Assembly: GCA_900752285.1 (NCBI GenBank)
Contig: CAADUW010000058.1
Location: forward strand, 1 to 26,402
DNA from: an uncultured Oscillospiraceae bacterium
Lineage (GTDB): Bacteria; Bacillota; Clostridia; Oscillospirales; Oscillospiraceae
Direction of reading: 5' to 3'
Length of the DNA: 26,402 nucleotides
In this document: piece after piece, positions 6,055 to 15,945 of the stretch
Layout of the letters: every line of letters begins with the position of its first letter
How positions within the stretch are numbered: the first letter of the stretch is position 1
The notes under the pieces: generated by a model
What the model saw: the letters and a program-made list of their open reading frames with translations, nothing else
Database searches by the model: none
Told to the model about the DNA's origin: nothing
Program-made: the position numbers and the translations under genes

Positions 6055-7188
6055 GTGAAGATCCGGTGTGAATACTGCGGCAGTATGATGAACGATACGG
6101 AGGAAGCCTGTCCCAGCTGTGGGGCGCCGAATCGGAATGTCCGGCGGTCCAGTGGGGATCAGCCGCTGACCATTGCGGAGCTGAAGCGTTGGTATGAAAG
6201 CAAGGGACTTCCGCCCGAGAATGTGACCCGGTTCTTTATCGGGAAGGATGTCCGGGAGCCCCGGGCATTCGGCGTCTACTTTGACGAAAATACCGGAAAC
6301 TTTGTGGTGTATAAGAATAAGGACTCCGGCGCCCGGGCAGTCCGCTACGAGGGCACCGATGAAGCCTATGCCGTGAACGAGCTGTTTCAGAGGCTGAAGC
6401 AGGAGATCACCCAACAGAAGATGCTGAACGCCAAACGGCAGAAAGCTGGTGCGGCGGAACCGGCAGGGAAGAAGCCGGGCTGCCTGGGTCAGCTTCTGGC
6501 GCTGCTTCTGGCGGGGGTGGGGACGCTTGTCCTTGCCGGGGTGCTCATGACGGCCTTCGGCCTTTTCCTGACCCGGAATGACCCGCCCGGGGGCTACTAT
6601 ACTTACGGAAACGCCAGCTATTACTACAGTACCCGGGACTACAGCGGGCTGAACTGGTTCCGCTGTACGGACGGAAGCGATTGGGAAGGGCCGCTGGCGC
6701 TTTCCGAGGTCCCCGATGAGCTGGAAACCAAAAAGCAGTCCAAGCCCTACTATTTGCAGGAAAACTGGACGGAGGATCTTCCGTGCGGTGATTTTTCGGC
6801 GTCCGTCTACGCAAAGGATCTGGAGTTGGACGCCAGAACGGAAGAGGGCTATTACCGGCTGGGCTCCGCGTATTTCTACCACCTGACCGGTTGCTATGAC
6901 GACGACTGGTATACCTACGGGGACGACGGCTGGCAGAGCGTGGAATATGACGCCCTGCCGGAGGATCTGCAGCGCCCCTCCGCAGCCCGGGATTTTTATT
7001 ACACGCCCACCTGGGACTCGGAGACTCAGATCACGGACTTTGCCGATTCCGATATTTATCAGGAAATCTCCCAAACGGAGCAGACCCGGGAGAACTCGTA
7101 CTCCGATTCGGATTCCGACAGTGACTTCGACTGGGATTCCGGCGACAGCTGGGACAGTGCAGACACGGATTGGAACTCGGACTGGTAA
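6055..7188 (+). CDS. zinc-ribbon single-pass membrane protein with acidic Ser/Asp/Trp tail
   Basis: 377 aa, GTG start at 6055 supported by AAGGGGGGA at 6041-6049. Residues 5-22 are a zinc ribbon (CEYC ... CPSC; Cys5, Cys8, Cys19, Cys22). Residues 30-125 are a soluble domain of unknown fold (LTIAELKRWYESKGLPPENV, then TGNFVVYKNKDSG). Residues 143-168 form one strongly hydrophobic segment (LGQLLALLLAGVGTLVLAGV). The rest is rich in Tyr, Trp and Asp, and from about residue 350 becomes a low-complexity run of Ser-Asp and Trp-Asp repeats. The layout resembles the zinc-ribbon/TM sensors common in Clostridia, with the ribbon inside the cell and the aromatic-acidic part outside. The function is unknown. 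It is a single gene with no obvious partners. Confidence 0.82.
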   Translation: MKIRCEYCGSMMNDTEEACPSCGAPNRNVRRSSGDQPLTIAELKRWYESKGLPPENVTRFFIGKDVREPRAFGVYFDENTGNFVVYKNKDSGARAVRYEGTDEAYAVNELFQRLKQEITQQKMLNAKRQKAGAAEPAGKKPGCLGQLLALLLAGVGTLVLAGVLMTAFGLFLTRNDPPGGYYTYGNASYYYSTRDYSGLNWFRCTDGSDWEGPLALSEVPDELETKKQSKPYYLQENWTEDLPCGDFSASVYAKDLELDARTEEGYYRLGSAYFYHLTGCYDDDWYTYGDDGWQSVEYDALPEDLQRPSAARDFYYTPTWDSETQITDFADSDIYQEISQTEQTRENSYSDSDSDSDFDWDSGDSWDSADTDWNSDW

Positions 7189-7212
7189 CTTCTGTCGCTA
7201 TAAGCAGAGAAA

Positions 7213-7284
7213 TTAGGGCAGCACCGCGCAATTCGGCAAAAAGACGGCGGAGACTCGCAGACGCAATTGTGCGGTGTTGCCTTA
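7213..7284. repeat. dispersed repeat family R2, complete inverted-arm copy (about 72 bp)
   Basis: The left arm (about 7213-7232, GGCAGCACCGCGCAATT) and the right arm (about 7265-7284, AATTGTGCGGTGTTGCCTTA) face each other with few mismatches, giving ends TAAGGCARCACCGCRCAATT. The left arm plus GGC is identical, inverted, to 130-150. It directly abuts an R1 element whose own left end is missing. Confidence 0.62.
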
Positions 7285-7407
7285 GAATTTGGCAGCGCAA
7301 GACACCGTATCGGAACGGCCCTCTCAGTCACGGCGTGCCGCCGTGACAGCTCTCCCAAAGGGAGAGCCAAGGGCGCTTCGCGCCGGTATGGTAAATTCCA
7401 ATTTATC
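7285..7407. repeat. MITE-like palindromic element, family R1, copy 3 (left end lost)
   Basis: The right end TAAATTCCAATTTATC (7392-7407) and the interior (CACGGCGTGCCGCCGTG stem, CTCTCCCAAAGGGAGAG stem, GGGCGCTTCGCG) match copy 2. Only GAATTT of the left end remains at 7285, where the R2 repeat joins. This suggests deletion or insertion of R2 at the end of the element. Confidence 0.78.
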
Positions 7408-7427
7408 GGGAAAAATGCGCACGCGAT

Positions 7428-7482
7428 CCTGACAACAAAATTTCCCAGACGAAATTTTCGTCTGGGAAATTTGTTATCAGGA
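7428..7482 (-). terminator. long palindrome terminating the ACS-like operon
   Basis: The core arms AAATTTCCCAGACGAAA (7438-7454) and the exact complement (7456-7472) are extended with small bulges by CCTGA/TCAGG on the outside. It starts 4 bases past the stop codon of the ACS-like gene on the minus strand. The symmetry would let it stop transcription from both sides. Confidence 0.75.
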
Positions 7483-7485
7483 ATA

Positions 7486-8223
7486 TTATTCCGTTGTATG
7501 GGACTCCTTTCCAAAGTGGAGCTCCTTCATGCCCTCTACTTCGTCGCAGATGGGCTTCAGGTTGCAGGAGCCGCAGTCGGTGGGCATGCCTTCCAGAATT
7601 TTGGACAGGGTCAGCGTGATGTTTTTCGTGCTCTTTGCCAGTGCCTGCAGGCCCCTGTAGTCCGCGTCGGGGGCGGTGACAAAAATCAGTCGGACGGCCA
7701 TCACGTTGGGGTCCTGTCGGTAACGGCGGATAAAGGTGCTGCCTACGGACTGAAAGCTGATGCCCTCAGCCAGTGCCGCTTTACTGACCCGCACCTGTTC
7801 CCGGTGGGACTCGGAGGAGGTGCGCATCATGTAGCCTCTGGGGAAAACGTGGTACTTCACAAAGTCGATATTCTGAATGGCGCGGAAGGCCTCTTCCGTA
7901 TCGTCCGCGTTGTCGCTCTCAATGTCGCCCACCTGAATCAGCGCAATTCGGGCAAAGCTTGTGTTGGCTTTCAGCTCGCCCAGATCGGGACCGTACACCA
8001 GAATCTCGTCACGGGGCACCAGCGCCGGGTCGGTGGTAACGCAGGTGAAGCTGACGCTTGGCTTGCCGCTGCCGCCCAGCTCATATGCCGCGTCCCGGAG
8101 CATGACGAGTTCAAAATCCCCGGATTCTGCCCAACAGGTGTCGGCGCAGCAGGGAAAGCGCCGGGGAACGGAGGTGCCCAGATGATCCGGAACGGAGCGG
8201 ATGATGGTATTGTATAAATTCAT
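7486..8223 (-). CDS. small protein resembling the middle domain of acetyl-CoA synthase, with C-terminal CxxCx5C
   Basis: 245 aa, ATG at 8223, only 6 bases after the stop of the activase gene, so probably translationally coupled. Residues 75-185 read like the A2 region of acetyl-CoA synthase (AcsB/CdhC): DEILVYGPDLGEL, then FPRGYMMRTSSESHREQVRV followed by SKAALAEGISFQSVG. I recognise this by recalled similarity to AcsB, without an alignment. AcsB is about 730 aa. The A3 domain with the Ni-Fe-S A-cluster is absent, so CO/methyl condensation is not expected. Residues 217-226 carry CGSCNLKPIC (Cys217, Cys220, Cys226), a likely Fe-S or metal site, with further cysteines at 25, 26, 30 and 61. Its partners are an HgdC-type activase and a CooC-like ATPase, implying a metalloprotein matured or reduced with ATP. 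The reaction is unknown. Confidence 0.72.
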   Translation of the reverse strand: MNLYNTIIRSVPDHLGTSVPRRFPCCADTCWAESGDFELVMLRDAAYELGGSGKPSVSFTCVTTDPALVPRDEILVYGPDLGELKANTSFARIALIQVGDIESDNADDTEEAFRAIQNIDFVKYHVFPRGYMMRTSSESHREQVRVSKAALAEGISFQSVGSTFIRRYRQDPNVMAVRLIFVTAPDADYRGLQALAKSTKNITLTLSKILEGMPTDCGSCNLKPICDEVEGMKELHFGKESHTTE

Positions 8224-8229
8224 GGAGGG

Positions 8230-9024
8230 TCAGTTCCGTGCCATGCCCTTCTGACGGGCATATTCCGCGGCGCCCAGAGCGCCCATCAGCTGGGGGTCGA
8301 TGTCCAGATCTACCACCTTCAGCTTCAGCACCTTTTCAATGGCGGCCTTCAGACCGTCGTTCTTGGCGCAGCCGCCGGTGAGGGTGATGGAGTCCACGGC
8401 GCCGGCCTTTTTTGCCATAACAAAGCAGCGCTTGGCCACTGCCATCTGAATGCCTGCGGCGATCTCGTCCATGGCCTTGCCCTCGCCTACCAGAGAAATG
8501 ACCTCAGACTCGGCAAACACGGTGCACTGGGCGGTGATGGGAATCACGTTTTTCGCAGTCAGGGACAGCTTGGAGAACTCGGGCAGGGACATTTCAAAGC
8601 TCCGTGCCATGGCTTCGTAGAACCGGCCGGTACCGGCGGCGCACTTGTCGTTCATGGCGAAGTTTTTCACGGTGCCGTCGGTGTCAATGGAGATGCCCTT
8701 CACGTCCTGACCGCCGATATCGATGATAGCCTTTACGCTGGGGTTGGTCACATGGACGCCCATGGCGTGGCAGGAAATTTCAGATACGTTTTCATCCGCA
8801 AAGGGAACCTTGTTCCGGCCGTAGCCGGTGCCGATCAGGTACCCCAGCTCCTGACTGGAGCCAAGCCCCACCTGATGCAGGACCTCGTCCATTGCCAGCT
8901 TGGCGGAAACCTCGGAATTGATCTTGCTGCGGAGGGTGGTGTTTGCCACCATTTTTCCGGTTTCGTCCAAGATGACTGCCTTGGTGTAGGTGGAGCCTAC
9001 GTCACAGCCGCCGAAATACTTCAT
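8230..9024 (-). CDS. HgdC/BadF-type Fe-S activase (acyl-CoA dehydratase activase family)
   Basis: 264 aa from ATG 9024, preceded by AAGGAGAG. An upstream in-frame start at 9060 lacks such a site and would overlap the previous gene. This is an ASKHA-fold ATPase: GGCDVGSTYTKAVILD (residues 5-20), GTGYGR (65-70), DIGGQDVKG (102-110) and LTGGCAKNDG (215-224). NDKCAAGTGRF (Cys128) and ITAQCTVFAESEV (Cys167) supply the two cysteines per subunit that hold one [4Fe-4S] cluster between two monomers. Family members hydrolyse ATP to push a low-potential electron into a partner, classically 2-hydroxyacyl-CoA dehydratase or benzoyl-CoA reductase. No such partner is encoded here. The genes either side are the CooC-like and ACS-like ones, so the electron acceptor may be the ACS-like protein or an unlinked enzyme. 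Confidence 0.87.
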   Translation of the reverse strand: MKYFGGCDVGSTYTKAVILDETGKMVANTTLRSKINSEVSAKLAMDEVLHQVGLGSSQELGYLIGTGYGRNKVPFADENVSEISCHAMGVHVTNPSVKAIIDIGGQDVKGISIDTDGTVKNFAMNDKCAAGTGRFYEAMARSFEMSLPEFSKLSLTAKNVIPITAQCTVFAESEVISLVGEGKAMDEIAAGIQMAVAKRCFVMAKKAGAVDSITLTGGCAKNDGLKAAIEKVLKLKVVDLDIDPQLMGALGAAEYARQKGMARN

Positions 9025-9056
9025 GCTGTCTCTCTCCTTATTTATTTTTGATTTGC

Positions 9057-9818
9057 TCAAAGAATTTCCAGTTTTTGCAGCGCCTCCAGCGCGCCGGTCA
9101 GAATAGGGGCGCCCGGGGGCAGGTCAAATACGCTCCTGCCCTGAATGTCGTTGGCTGCCTGTGCGCTGTCGCTGGCGATGAAGGTCAGAATTTCCGTGCC
9201 CTCCACCTGCAGGTAGGGAATCAGCTCGGGGTGCACTACCCGATTGACCACCGCACCGCACTTTTCGTACATCACCAGATCGTCGGCAACCTTTCGGATG
9301 GTATCAATGACCTGGGTGCCCTTCCTGCTGGGGTCCGTGACCAGCACCAGATGGGTCACCTTTTCCATGACCCGGCGGTTGATCTGCTCGATTCCCGCCT
9401 CTCCGTCAATGACTACATAGTCAAAGCTGTCGCTGAGCAGATGGATCACTTCTTTCAGGTATGCGTTGACCTTGCAGTAGCACCCGGCAGTTTCCGGACG
9501 TCCGATGGCAAGAAAGGAGAACCCCTCCCGCTCCACAATGGTGTCAAAGATCCGGAACCGGGCGTCCCCCAGCATTTCAATGGCCTCCTGCGCCGCTCCG
9601 TTTTCCACACAGGCGATGATGTCCTTCCGGATGTCGTCCAGCGTGGTCGCCACCTGAATGCCCAGAGCGGTAGAAAGTCCCACCGCGGGGTCCGCGTCAA
9701 TGGCAAGAATTTTCGCGTCTCTGCGCCGCTCCATCAAAAGCCGGACGAACGCGGCAGACAGAGAGGTTTTCCCCACGCCGCCCTTTCCGGCAAGGGCAAT
9801 GATCTTCGGATTCCCCAT
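9057..9818 (-). CDS. CooC/AcsF-like nickel-insertion ATPase
   Basis: 253 aa, ATG 9818 with AGAGGTGA upstream. This is a MinD/SIMIBI-class ATPase with the deviant Walker A GKGGVGKTS (residues 11-19), the switch DADPAVGLSTALGI (41-54) and VVIDGEAGIEQ (135-145). AGCYCKVNAYL (112-122) has the CxC pair (Cys113, Cys115) that binds nickel between the monomers of CooC dimers. CooC and AcsF load nickel into CO dehydrogenase or acetyl-CoA synthase. No CODH catalytic gene lies in the window. It is the first gene of the three-gene minus-strand operon. The spacing to the activase is 32 bases. Its target could be the ACS-like protein encoded third, or an unlinked enzyme. Confidence 0.87.
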   Translation of the reverse strand: MGNPKIIALAGKGGVGKTSLSAAFVRLLMERRRDAKILAIDADPAVGLSTALGIQVATTLDDIRKDIIACVENGAAQEAIEMLGDARFRIFDTIVEREGFSFLAIGRPETAGCYCKVNAYLKEVIHLLSDSFDYVVIDGEAGIEQINRRVMEKVTHLVLVTDPSRKGTQVIDTIRKVADDLVMYEKCGAVVNRVVHPELIPYLQVEGTEILTFIASDSAQAANDIQGRSVFDLPPGAPILTGALEALQKLEIL

Positions 9819-9839
9819 GTGCTCACCTCTTTGGTACTT

Positions 9840-9868
9840 ATCCTATCACGGTACGGGAAAAAAAGCAA
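9840..9868 (-). promoter_or_regulatory. promoter of the CooC-like/activase/ACS-like operon
   Basis: On the minus strand: TTGCTT (9863-9868), a 17-base spacer and TAGGAT (9840-9845), about 22 bases before the start codon at 9818. It lies immediately downstream of the hairpin that ends the araC transcript. Confidence 0.6.
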
Positions 9869-9899
9869 GGGAAGCGCAGAAGAAAGCGCAAAAACACGA

Positions 9900-9941
9900 A
9901 AAATCCGCATTGCCGGAGTTCTGCCCGGCAATGCGGATTTT
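9900..9941 (-). terminator. Rho-independent-type hairpin after the AraC gene
   Basis: Perfect 17-bp arms (9900-9916 and 9925-9941, AAAATCCGCATTGCCGG and its complement) with an 8-base loop, T-rich on both sides. It separates the araC transcript from the CooC-like operon promoter. Confidence 0.8.
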
Positions 9942-10062
9942 CTTTCGCGGAAGAACAGGTAGACAGAGAGACATGACCTTGCATATTTCGCCTTTCCGCC
10001 GGGGAGAGCTGGGGAGAGTTGGGGAGCCGCAATCGTTTTCGGGCCCCTGCTCAGAAGAAAAG

Positions 10063-10962
10063 TCAGGGGACTTCCTGTACAAGCTTGCGCATTTTGCGGT
10101 AGGCGGAGGGGGACATGCCGATATGCTTGCGGAATGTTCGGTTGAACTGCGAGAAGCTGAAGAATCCGCAGCTGCTTGCCGCCTCCGCAATGGGCGTTTC
10201 CGTGTTGACAAGCAGCGCCTGCACGTTCCGGATCCGGGTCATCTGGATGTAATCGGTCAGGGTGAAGCCGGTTACCGACTTGAACTGGCGGGAGAGGTAG
10301 AAGCTGCTGATAAAAAACTTCTGGGCCAGAAAATCCAGCGTCAGCTCTTCGGCGTAGTGATTGTGAATATAGTTTGCCACGGAGTAAATTTTGTCCTCAA
10401 TGTCCGGGACGTCCGGGCGGTTGGCGTAAATATTCTTGTCCTGATTCAGGTACAGCGCGGTCAGAAACTCAATAAACTTCCCGTGTATGTTCAGGTTCCG
10501 CATGGGATCTTTTCGGTCCGTCATCAGGAAAATTTCATTGAGACTCCGGAAAATGACCTGCTGAACCTCCGGCTCAAATCGAAAAACAGGGGGCCCTCCC
10601 TGAAAAATGGACAGCAGCTGCCGGTATTCGTCGCTCAGGCCCGCAGGATGCTCGGGAAGATGAAACTGGATTGCAATCCGGCGGCAGGACTCCCCGGCGG
10701 GATACTGAACCTTGTGCAGTACGTTGGGCGGGATCACAAAAATATCCAGCGACTGCAGAAGAAACGGCTTTCCTTCCCAGAAATGTGTGGAAGTCGGGCA
10801 GAGCATAATGCAGATCTCATAAAATGGATGAAAATGCTGGAACTGCGTGTTCGTGTCCGCGTCCCGGGAATCATAGTCGAAAAAATAGAAGAGCGAATCG
10901 GTTTCCCGGTTTACCCGAATGAAGTTCCTGTCCTGGTAGAGTACCATGTTCTGGATCAGCAT
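10063..10962 (-). CDS. AraC family transcriptional regulator of the galactoside locus
   Basis: 299 aa, ATG 10962 after AAAGGGGG. Residues 40-130 form a cupin-like sugar-sensing domain (FHPFYEICIML ... SLDIFVIPPNVLHKVQYPAGE). Residues 195-295 carry two HTH motifs: LTLDFLAQKFFISSFYLSRQ and the signature GFFSFSQFNRTFRKHIGMSP followed by SAYR. It is divergent from the ROK kinase and beta-galactosidase genes, so it very probably senses a galactoside-derived ligand and activates them, but the ligand is unknown. Four ATGCAA-type half-sites lie in the shared intergenic region and one overlaps its own promoter, suggesting autoregulation. Confidence 0.92.
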   Translation of the reverse strand: MLIQNMVLYQDRNFIRVNRETDSLFYFFDYDSRDADTNTQFQHFHPFYEICIMLCPTSTHFWEGKPFLLQSLDIFVIPPNVLHKVQYPAGESCRRIAIQFHLPEHPAGLSDEYRQLLSIFQGGPPVFRFEPEVQQVIFRSLNEIFLMTDRKDPMRNLNIHGKFIEFLTALYLNQDKNIYANRPDVPDIEDKIYSVANYIHNHYAEELTLDFLAQKFFISSFYLSRQFKSVTGFTLTDYIQMTRIRNVQALLVNTETPIAEAASSCGFFSFSQFNRTFRKHIGMSPSAYRKMRKLVQEVP

Positions 10963-11046
10963 TACGAATCCCCCTTTGTGCGGGAACGTGGCTTTCCGGC
11001 AGAACGCCGGTCCGTGCAGCCGTGTTTCCTTTGACTATTTCAGTGT

Positions 11047-11075
11047 AGCATAAATCCATCCGTCATGCAAGACAA
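11047..11075 (-). promoter_or_regulatory. promoter of the AraC gene
   Basis: Minus strand: TTGTCT (11070-11075), 17 bases, TATGCT (11047-11052). The -35 box overlaps the half-sites at 11065-11085, as expected for self-repression. Confidence 0.6.
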
Positions 11076-11200
11076 TATTGCATATTCTTTTAAAAAGGAA
11101 CAGGATTTTGTTTACTATCACAAAATTTAGAGGATTCGCTTATGCAGAGTGCGCAAAACATAAAATGCAAGGTTGCGATTGGCGCAAAATATGCAATATT
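11065..11200. promoter_or_regulatory. cluster of ATGCAA/TTGCAT half-sites, probable AraC operators
   Basis: AATATTGCATAT at 11074-11085 has an exact inverted copy, ATATGCAATATT, at 11189-11200. Two more ATGCAA hexamers lie at 11065-11070 and 11165-11170. The outer sites overlap the araC -35 box and the -10 region of a candidate ROK promoter. The arrangement suits regulator dimers binding at both ends, possibly looping about 110 bases. Confidence 0.6.
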
Positions 11201-11309
11201 ATAAAGCGAAAAGGACAGCGTACATTCGTGGAAATTCCCGCCCGACGGGAGCCGGAAGCCGACTCTGTCTGGCGGAAACGTCAAAGGCATATTCCCGGCG
11301 GAAAACCCA

Positions 11310-11338
11310 TTGACTTTTGCCGGGAAACAGTGGATAAT
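11310..11338 (+). promoter_or_regulatory. candidate promoter for the ROK kinase-lacZ genes
   Basis: TTGACT (11310-11315), 17 bases, GATAAT (11333-11338), giving a leader of about 185 bases. An alternative, weaker promoter is TTGCGA (11173-11178), 18 bases, TATTAT (11197-11202), inside the operator cluster and so better placed for AraC control. The sequence does not decide between them. Confidence 0.5.
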
Positions 11339-11528
11339 GCAGGAAGAAACAGACGGAGAAAGTCGAAATTCAGAAGCGACGGTGACGCGGGGCCTGTTAT
11401 ACCGAAATGCTTCCGGATCGCGTTTCTGTTCGTGCCGGTCTACAGGGCCGGTACGAAGGGACGGACACGGGAACACCGGATCAGCGGCAATTCCGGCACG
11501 CGTTTGTGAATACCGGGGGGAGAGAAGC

Positions 11529-12479
11529 ATGTACTGGATCGGAATCGATTTGGGCGGTACCAATATGGTTGCGGGATTGGTAAACGCAGAGCGGAAAATC
11601 ATCGACCGGGTGGATGTAAAAACCCGGGCGCCCAGACCGGTGGAGTCGCTGGTCCGGGACATGGGCGAGATGGTCCGGAGTCTGCTGAACCGGAACGGCC
11701 TGCGCCGGGGAGACATCCGGGCACTGGGCGTAGGGGTCCCCTGCATTGCCGATCAGGAAAACGGGCACATGGAGGACGGCAACAATCTTGGCTACACGGA
11801 CGTTCTCTTCGTCTCTCTGCTGGAGGCGGAGACGGGACTCCCGGTTTTTTTCGGCAACGATGCCAAGGCTGCCGCCTGGGGAGAGTATCTGGGCGGAAAT
11901 TATACGGAGGACTCCATGCTCATGGTGACTCTGGGGACCGGAATTGGCGGCGGCATCATTCTGGACCGGAAGATCTGGGGCGGTTTTAACCACGCTGCCG
12001 GGGAGATTGGCCACATGACCCTGCAAATGAACGGACTGCCCTGCACCTGCGGACGCCGGGGCTGCTTTGAAGCCTACGGTTCCGCCAGTGCCCTGATCCG
12101 GCAGACCCGGGCTGCCATGGAGGAAAACCGGGACAGCCTTCTGTGGCTGCTGTGCGGGGGTGAGCTGCGGAATGTGGAGGCAAAAACCGTATTTGACGGT
12201 GCGGCGGCGGGGGACCCGCTGAGCAAGGCCCTGCTGGATACCTACACGACCTATCTTGCCGAGGGAATTTCGGGACTTATCAACATTTTGCAGCCCGCAC
12301 TGGTCTGCATCGGCGGCGGTGTCAGTCGGGCGGGGGATGCCCTGCTGCTGCCCCTGCGGGAGAAAACACGGCGGCTGCTGCTTTCCCGCAGCGCCCCCCG
12401 GAACGCCGGGATCGTGCTTGCCCGTCTTGGCAACGACGCCGGAATTCTGGGTGCCGCCCTGCTGGGAGAAAAGGGCTGA
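11529..12479 (+). CDS. ROK family sugar kinase (glucokinase-like)
   Basis: 316 aa. The frame is open well upstream, but ATG 11529 follows GGGGGGAGAG and starts the family's MYWIGIDLGGTNMVAGLV phosphate-binding motif. FFGNDAKAAAWGEYLGG contains the catalytic Asp of the NDA motif. TLGTGIGGGIILD and HAAGEIGHMTL are ROK signatures. CTCGRRGCFEAYGS (Cys172, Cys174, Cys179) together with the His of EIGHM forms the structural zinc site. IGGGVSRAGD and LGNDAGILGAALL close the fold. There is no N-terminal HTH, so it is a kinase rather than an NagC-type repressor. Glucose freed by the downstream beta-galactosidase is the likely substrate, but ROK kinases also use fructose, allose or N-acetylmannosamine. 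It lies 126 bases before lacZ. Confidence 0.9.
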   Translation: MYWIGIDLGGTNMVAGLVNAERKIIDRVDVKTRAPRPVESLVRDMGEMVRSLLNRNGLRRGDIRALGVGVPCIADQENGHMEDGNNLGYTDVLFVSLLEAETGLPVFFGNDAKAAAWGEYLGGNYTEDSMLMVTLGTGIGGGIILDRKIWGGFNHAAGEIGHMTLQMNGLPCTCGRRGCFEAYGSASALIRQTRAAMEENRDSLLWLLCGGELRNVEAKTVFDGAAAGDPLSKALLDTYTTYLAEGISGLINILQPALVCIGGGVSRAGDALLLPLREKTRRLLLSRSAPRNAGIVLARLGNDAGILGAALLGEKG

Positions 12480-15443
<2,964 letters not shown>

Positions 15444-15510
15444 AATTGGAGCAGAAAAGCATACAGGGCCGTGCGGTGTACGACCTTATTTGGAAAGGAA
15501 ATGTTCTTAG

Positions 15511-15945
15511 ATGACCTTTGTGACCCATTCTCCTGCCGAGACGGAACGCCTTGGGGAGAAGCTGGCGGAAAAGCTGACGCCCGGCGCGGTGCTGGCTTAT
15601 CGGGGGGAACTGGGGGCGGGGAAAACCGCCTTTACCCGGGGCCTTGCCCGGGGGTTGGGCTATACCGACCCGGTGACCAGTCCCACCTATACCATTGTCA
15701 ATGAATATCTGGGGGGCAGACTTCCCCTGTTCCATTTTGACATGTACCGCCTGAGCAGCGCCGAGGACCTTTGGGACATCGGCTGGGAGGATTATCTGGA
15801 CCGGGGCGGTGTGTGTGCCGTGGAGTGGAGCGAGAATGTGGCGGAAGCGCTGCCGGATGCCATAACCATAACCATCCGGAAGGTGGATGACACCACCCGG
15901 CAGATCACCGTGGAAGGAGCGGACTATGAAGATCTTAGCCTTTGA
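15511..15945 (+). CDS. tsaE: tRNA threonylcarbamoyladenosine biosynthesis ATPase TsaE
   Basis: 144 aa, ATG 15511 after GGAAAGGAAA. A P-loop ATPase with Walker A GELGAGKTAFTRGL (about residues 28-41), SPTYTIVNEY in the switch region and FHFDMYRL, then the conserved VEWSENV. TsaE powers the TsaB-TsaD complex that places threonylcarbamoyl on A37 of ANN-decoding tRNAs. It overlaps tsaB by 20 bases, so the two are translationally linked. The gap from lacZ is 67 bases with no convincing terminator or promoter, so whether it is read from lacZ is unclear. Its length is typical for the family. Confidence 0.94.
   Translation: MTFVTHSPAETERLGEKLAEKLTPGAVLAYRGELGAGKTAFTRGLARGLGYTDPVTSPTYTIVNEYLGGRLPLFHFDMYRLSSAEDLWDIGWEDYLDRGGVCAVEWSENVAEALPDAITITIRKVDDTTRQITVEGADYEDLSL

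Larger units (their letters stand above)
10963..11528. promoter_or_regulatory. divergent regulatory region between araC and the ROK kinase gene
   Basis: 566 bases without a gene. It holds the araC promoter (11047-11075, minus), two candidate plus-strand promoters (11173-11202 and 11310-11338), the ATGCAA half-site cluster (11065-11200), and a 10-bp stem TTCGTGCCGG/CCGGTACGAA with one G-U pair near 11429-11459 in the leader of the kinase transcript. Frames crossing it show no recognisable protein. Confidence 0.7.

Noticed and set aside
5920..7074. 384-codon minus-strand frame opposite the zinc-ribbon gene
   Set aside because: It overlaps a gene with clear zinc-binding cysteines and a membrane helix; the antisense protein resembles nothing known to me.
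7267..8217. 316-codon plus-strand frame opposite the ACS-like gene
   Set aside because: It begins inside a repeat element and has no ribosome site; the opposite strand gives an operon with conserved families.
7486..8223. Calling this gene a true acetyl-CoA synthase
   Set aside because: It is about one third of the enzyme's length and lacks the A-cluster domain, so only domain-level similarity is claimed.
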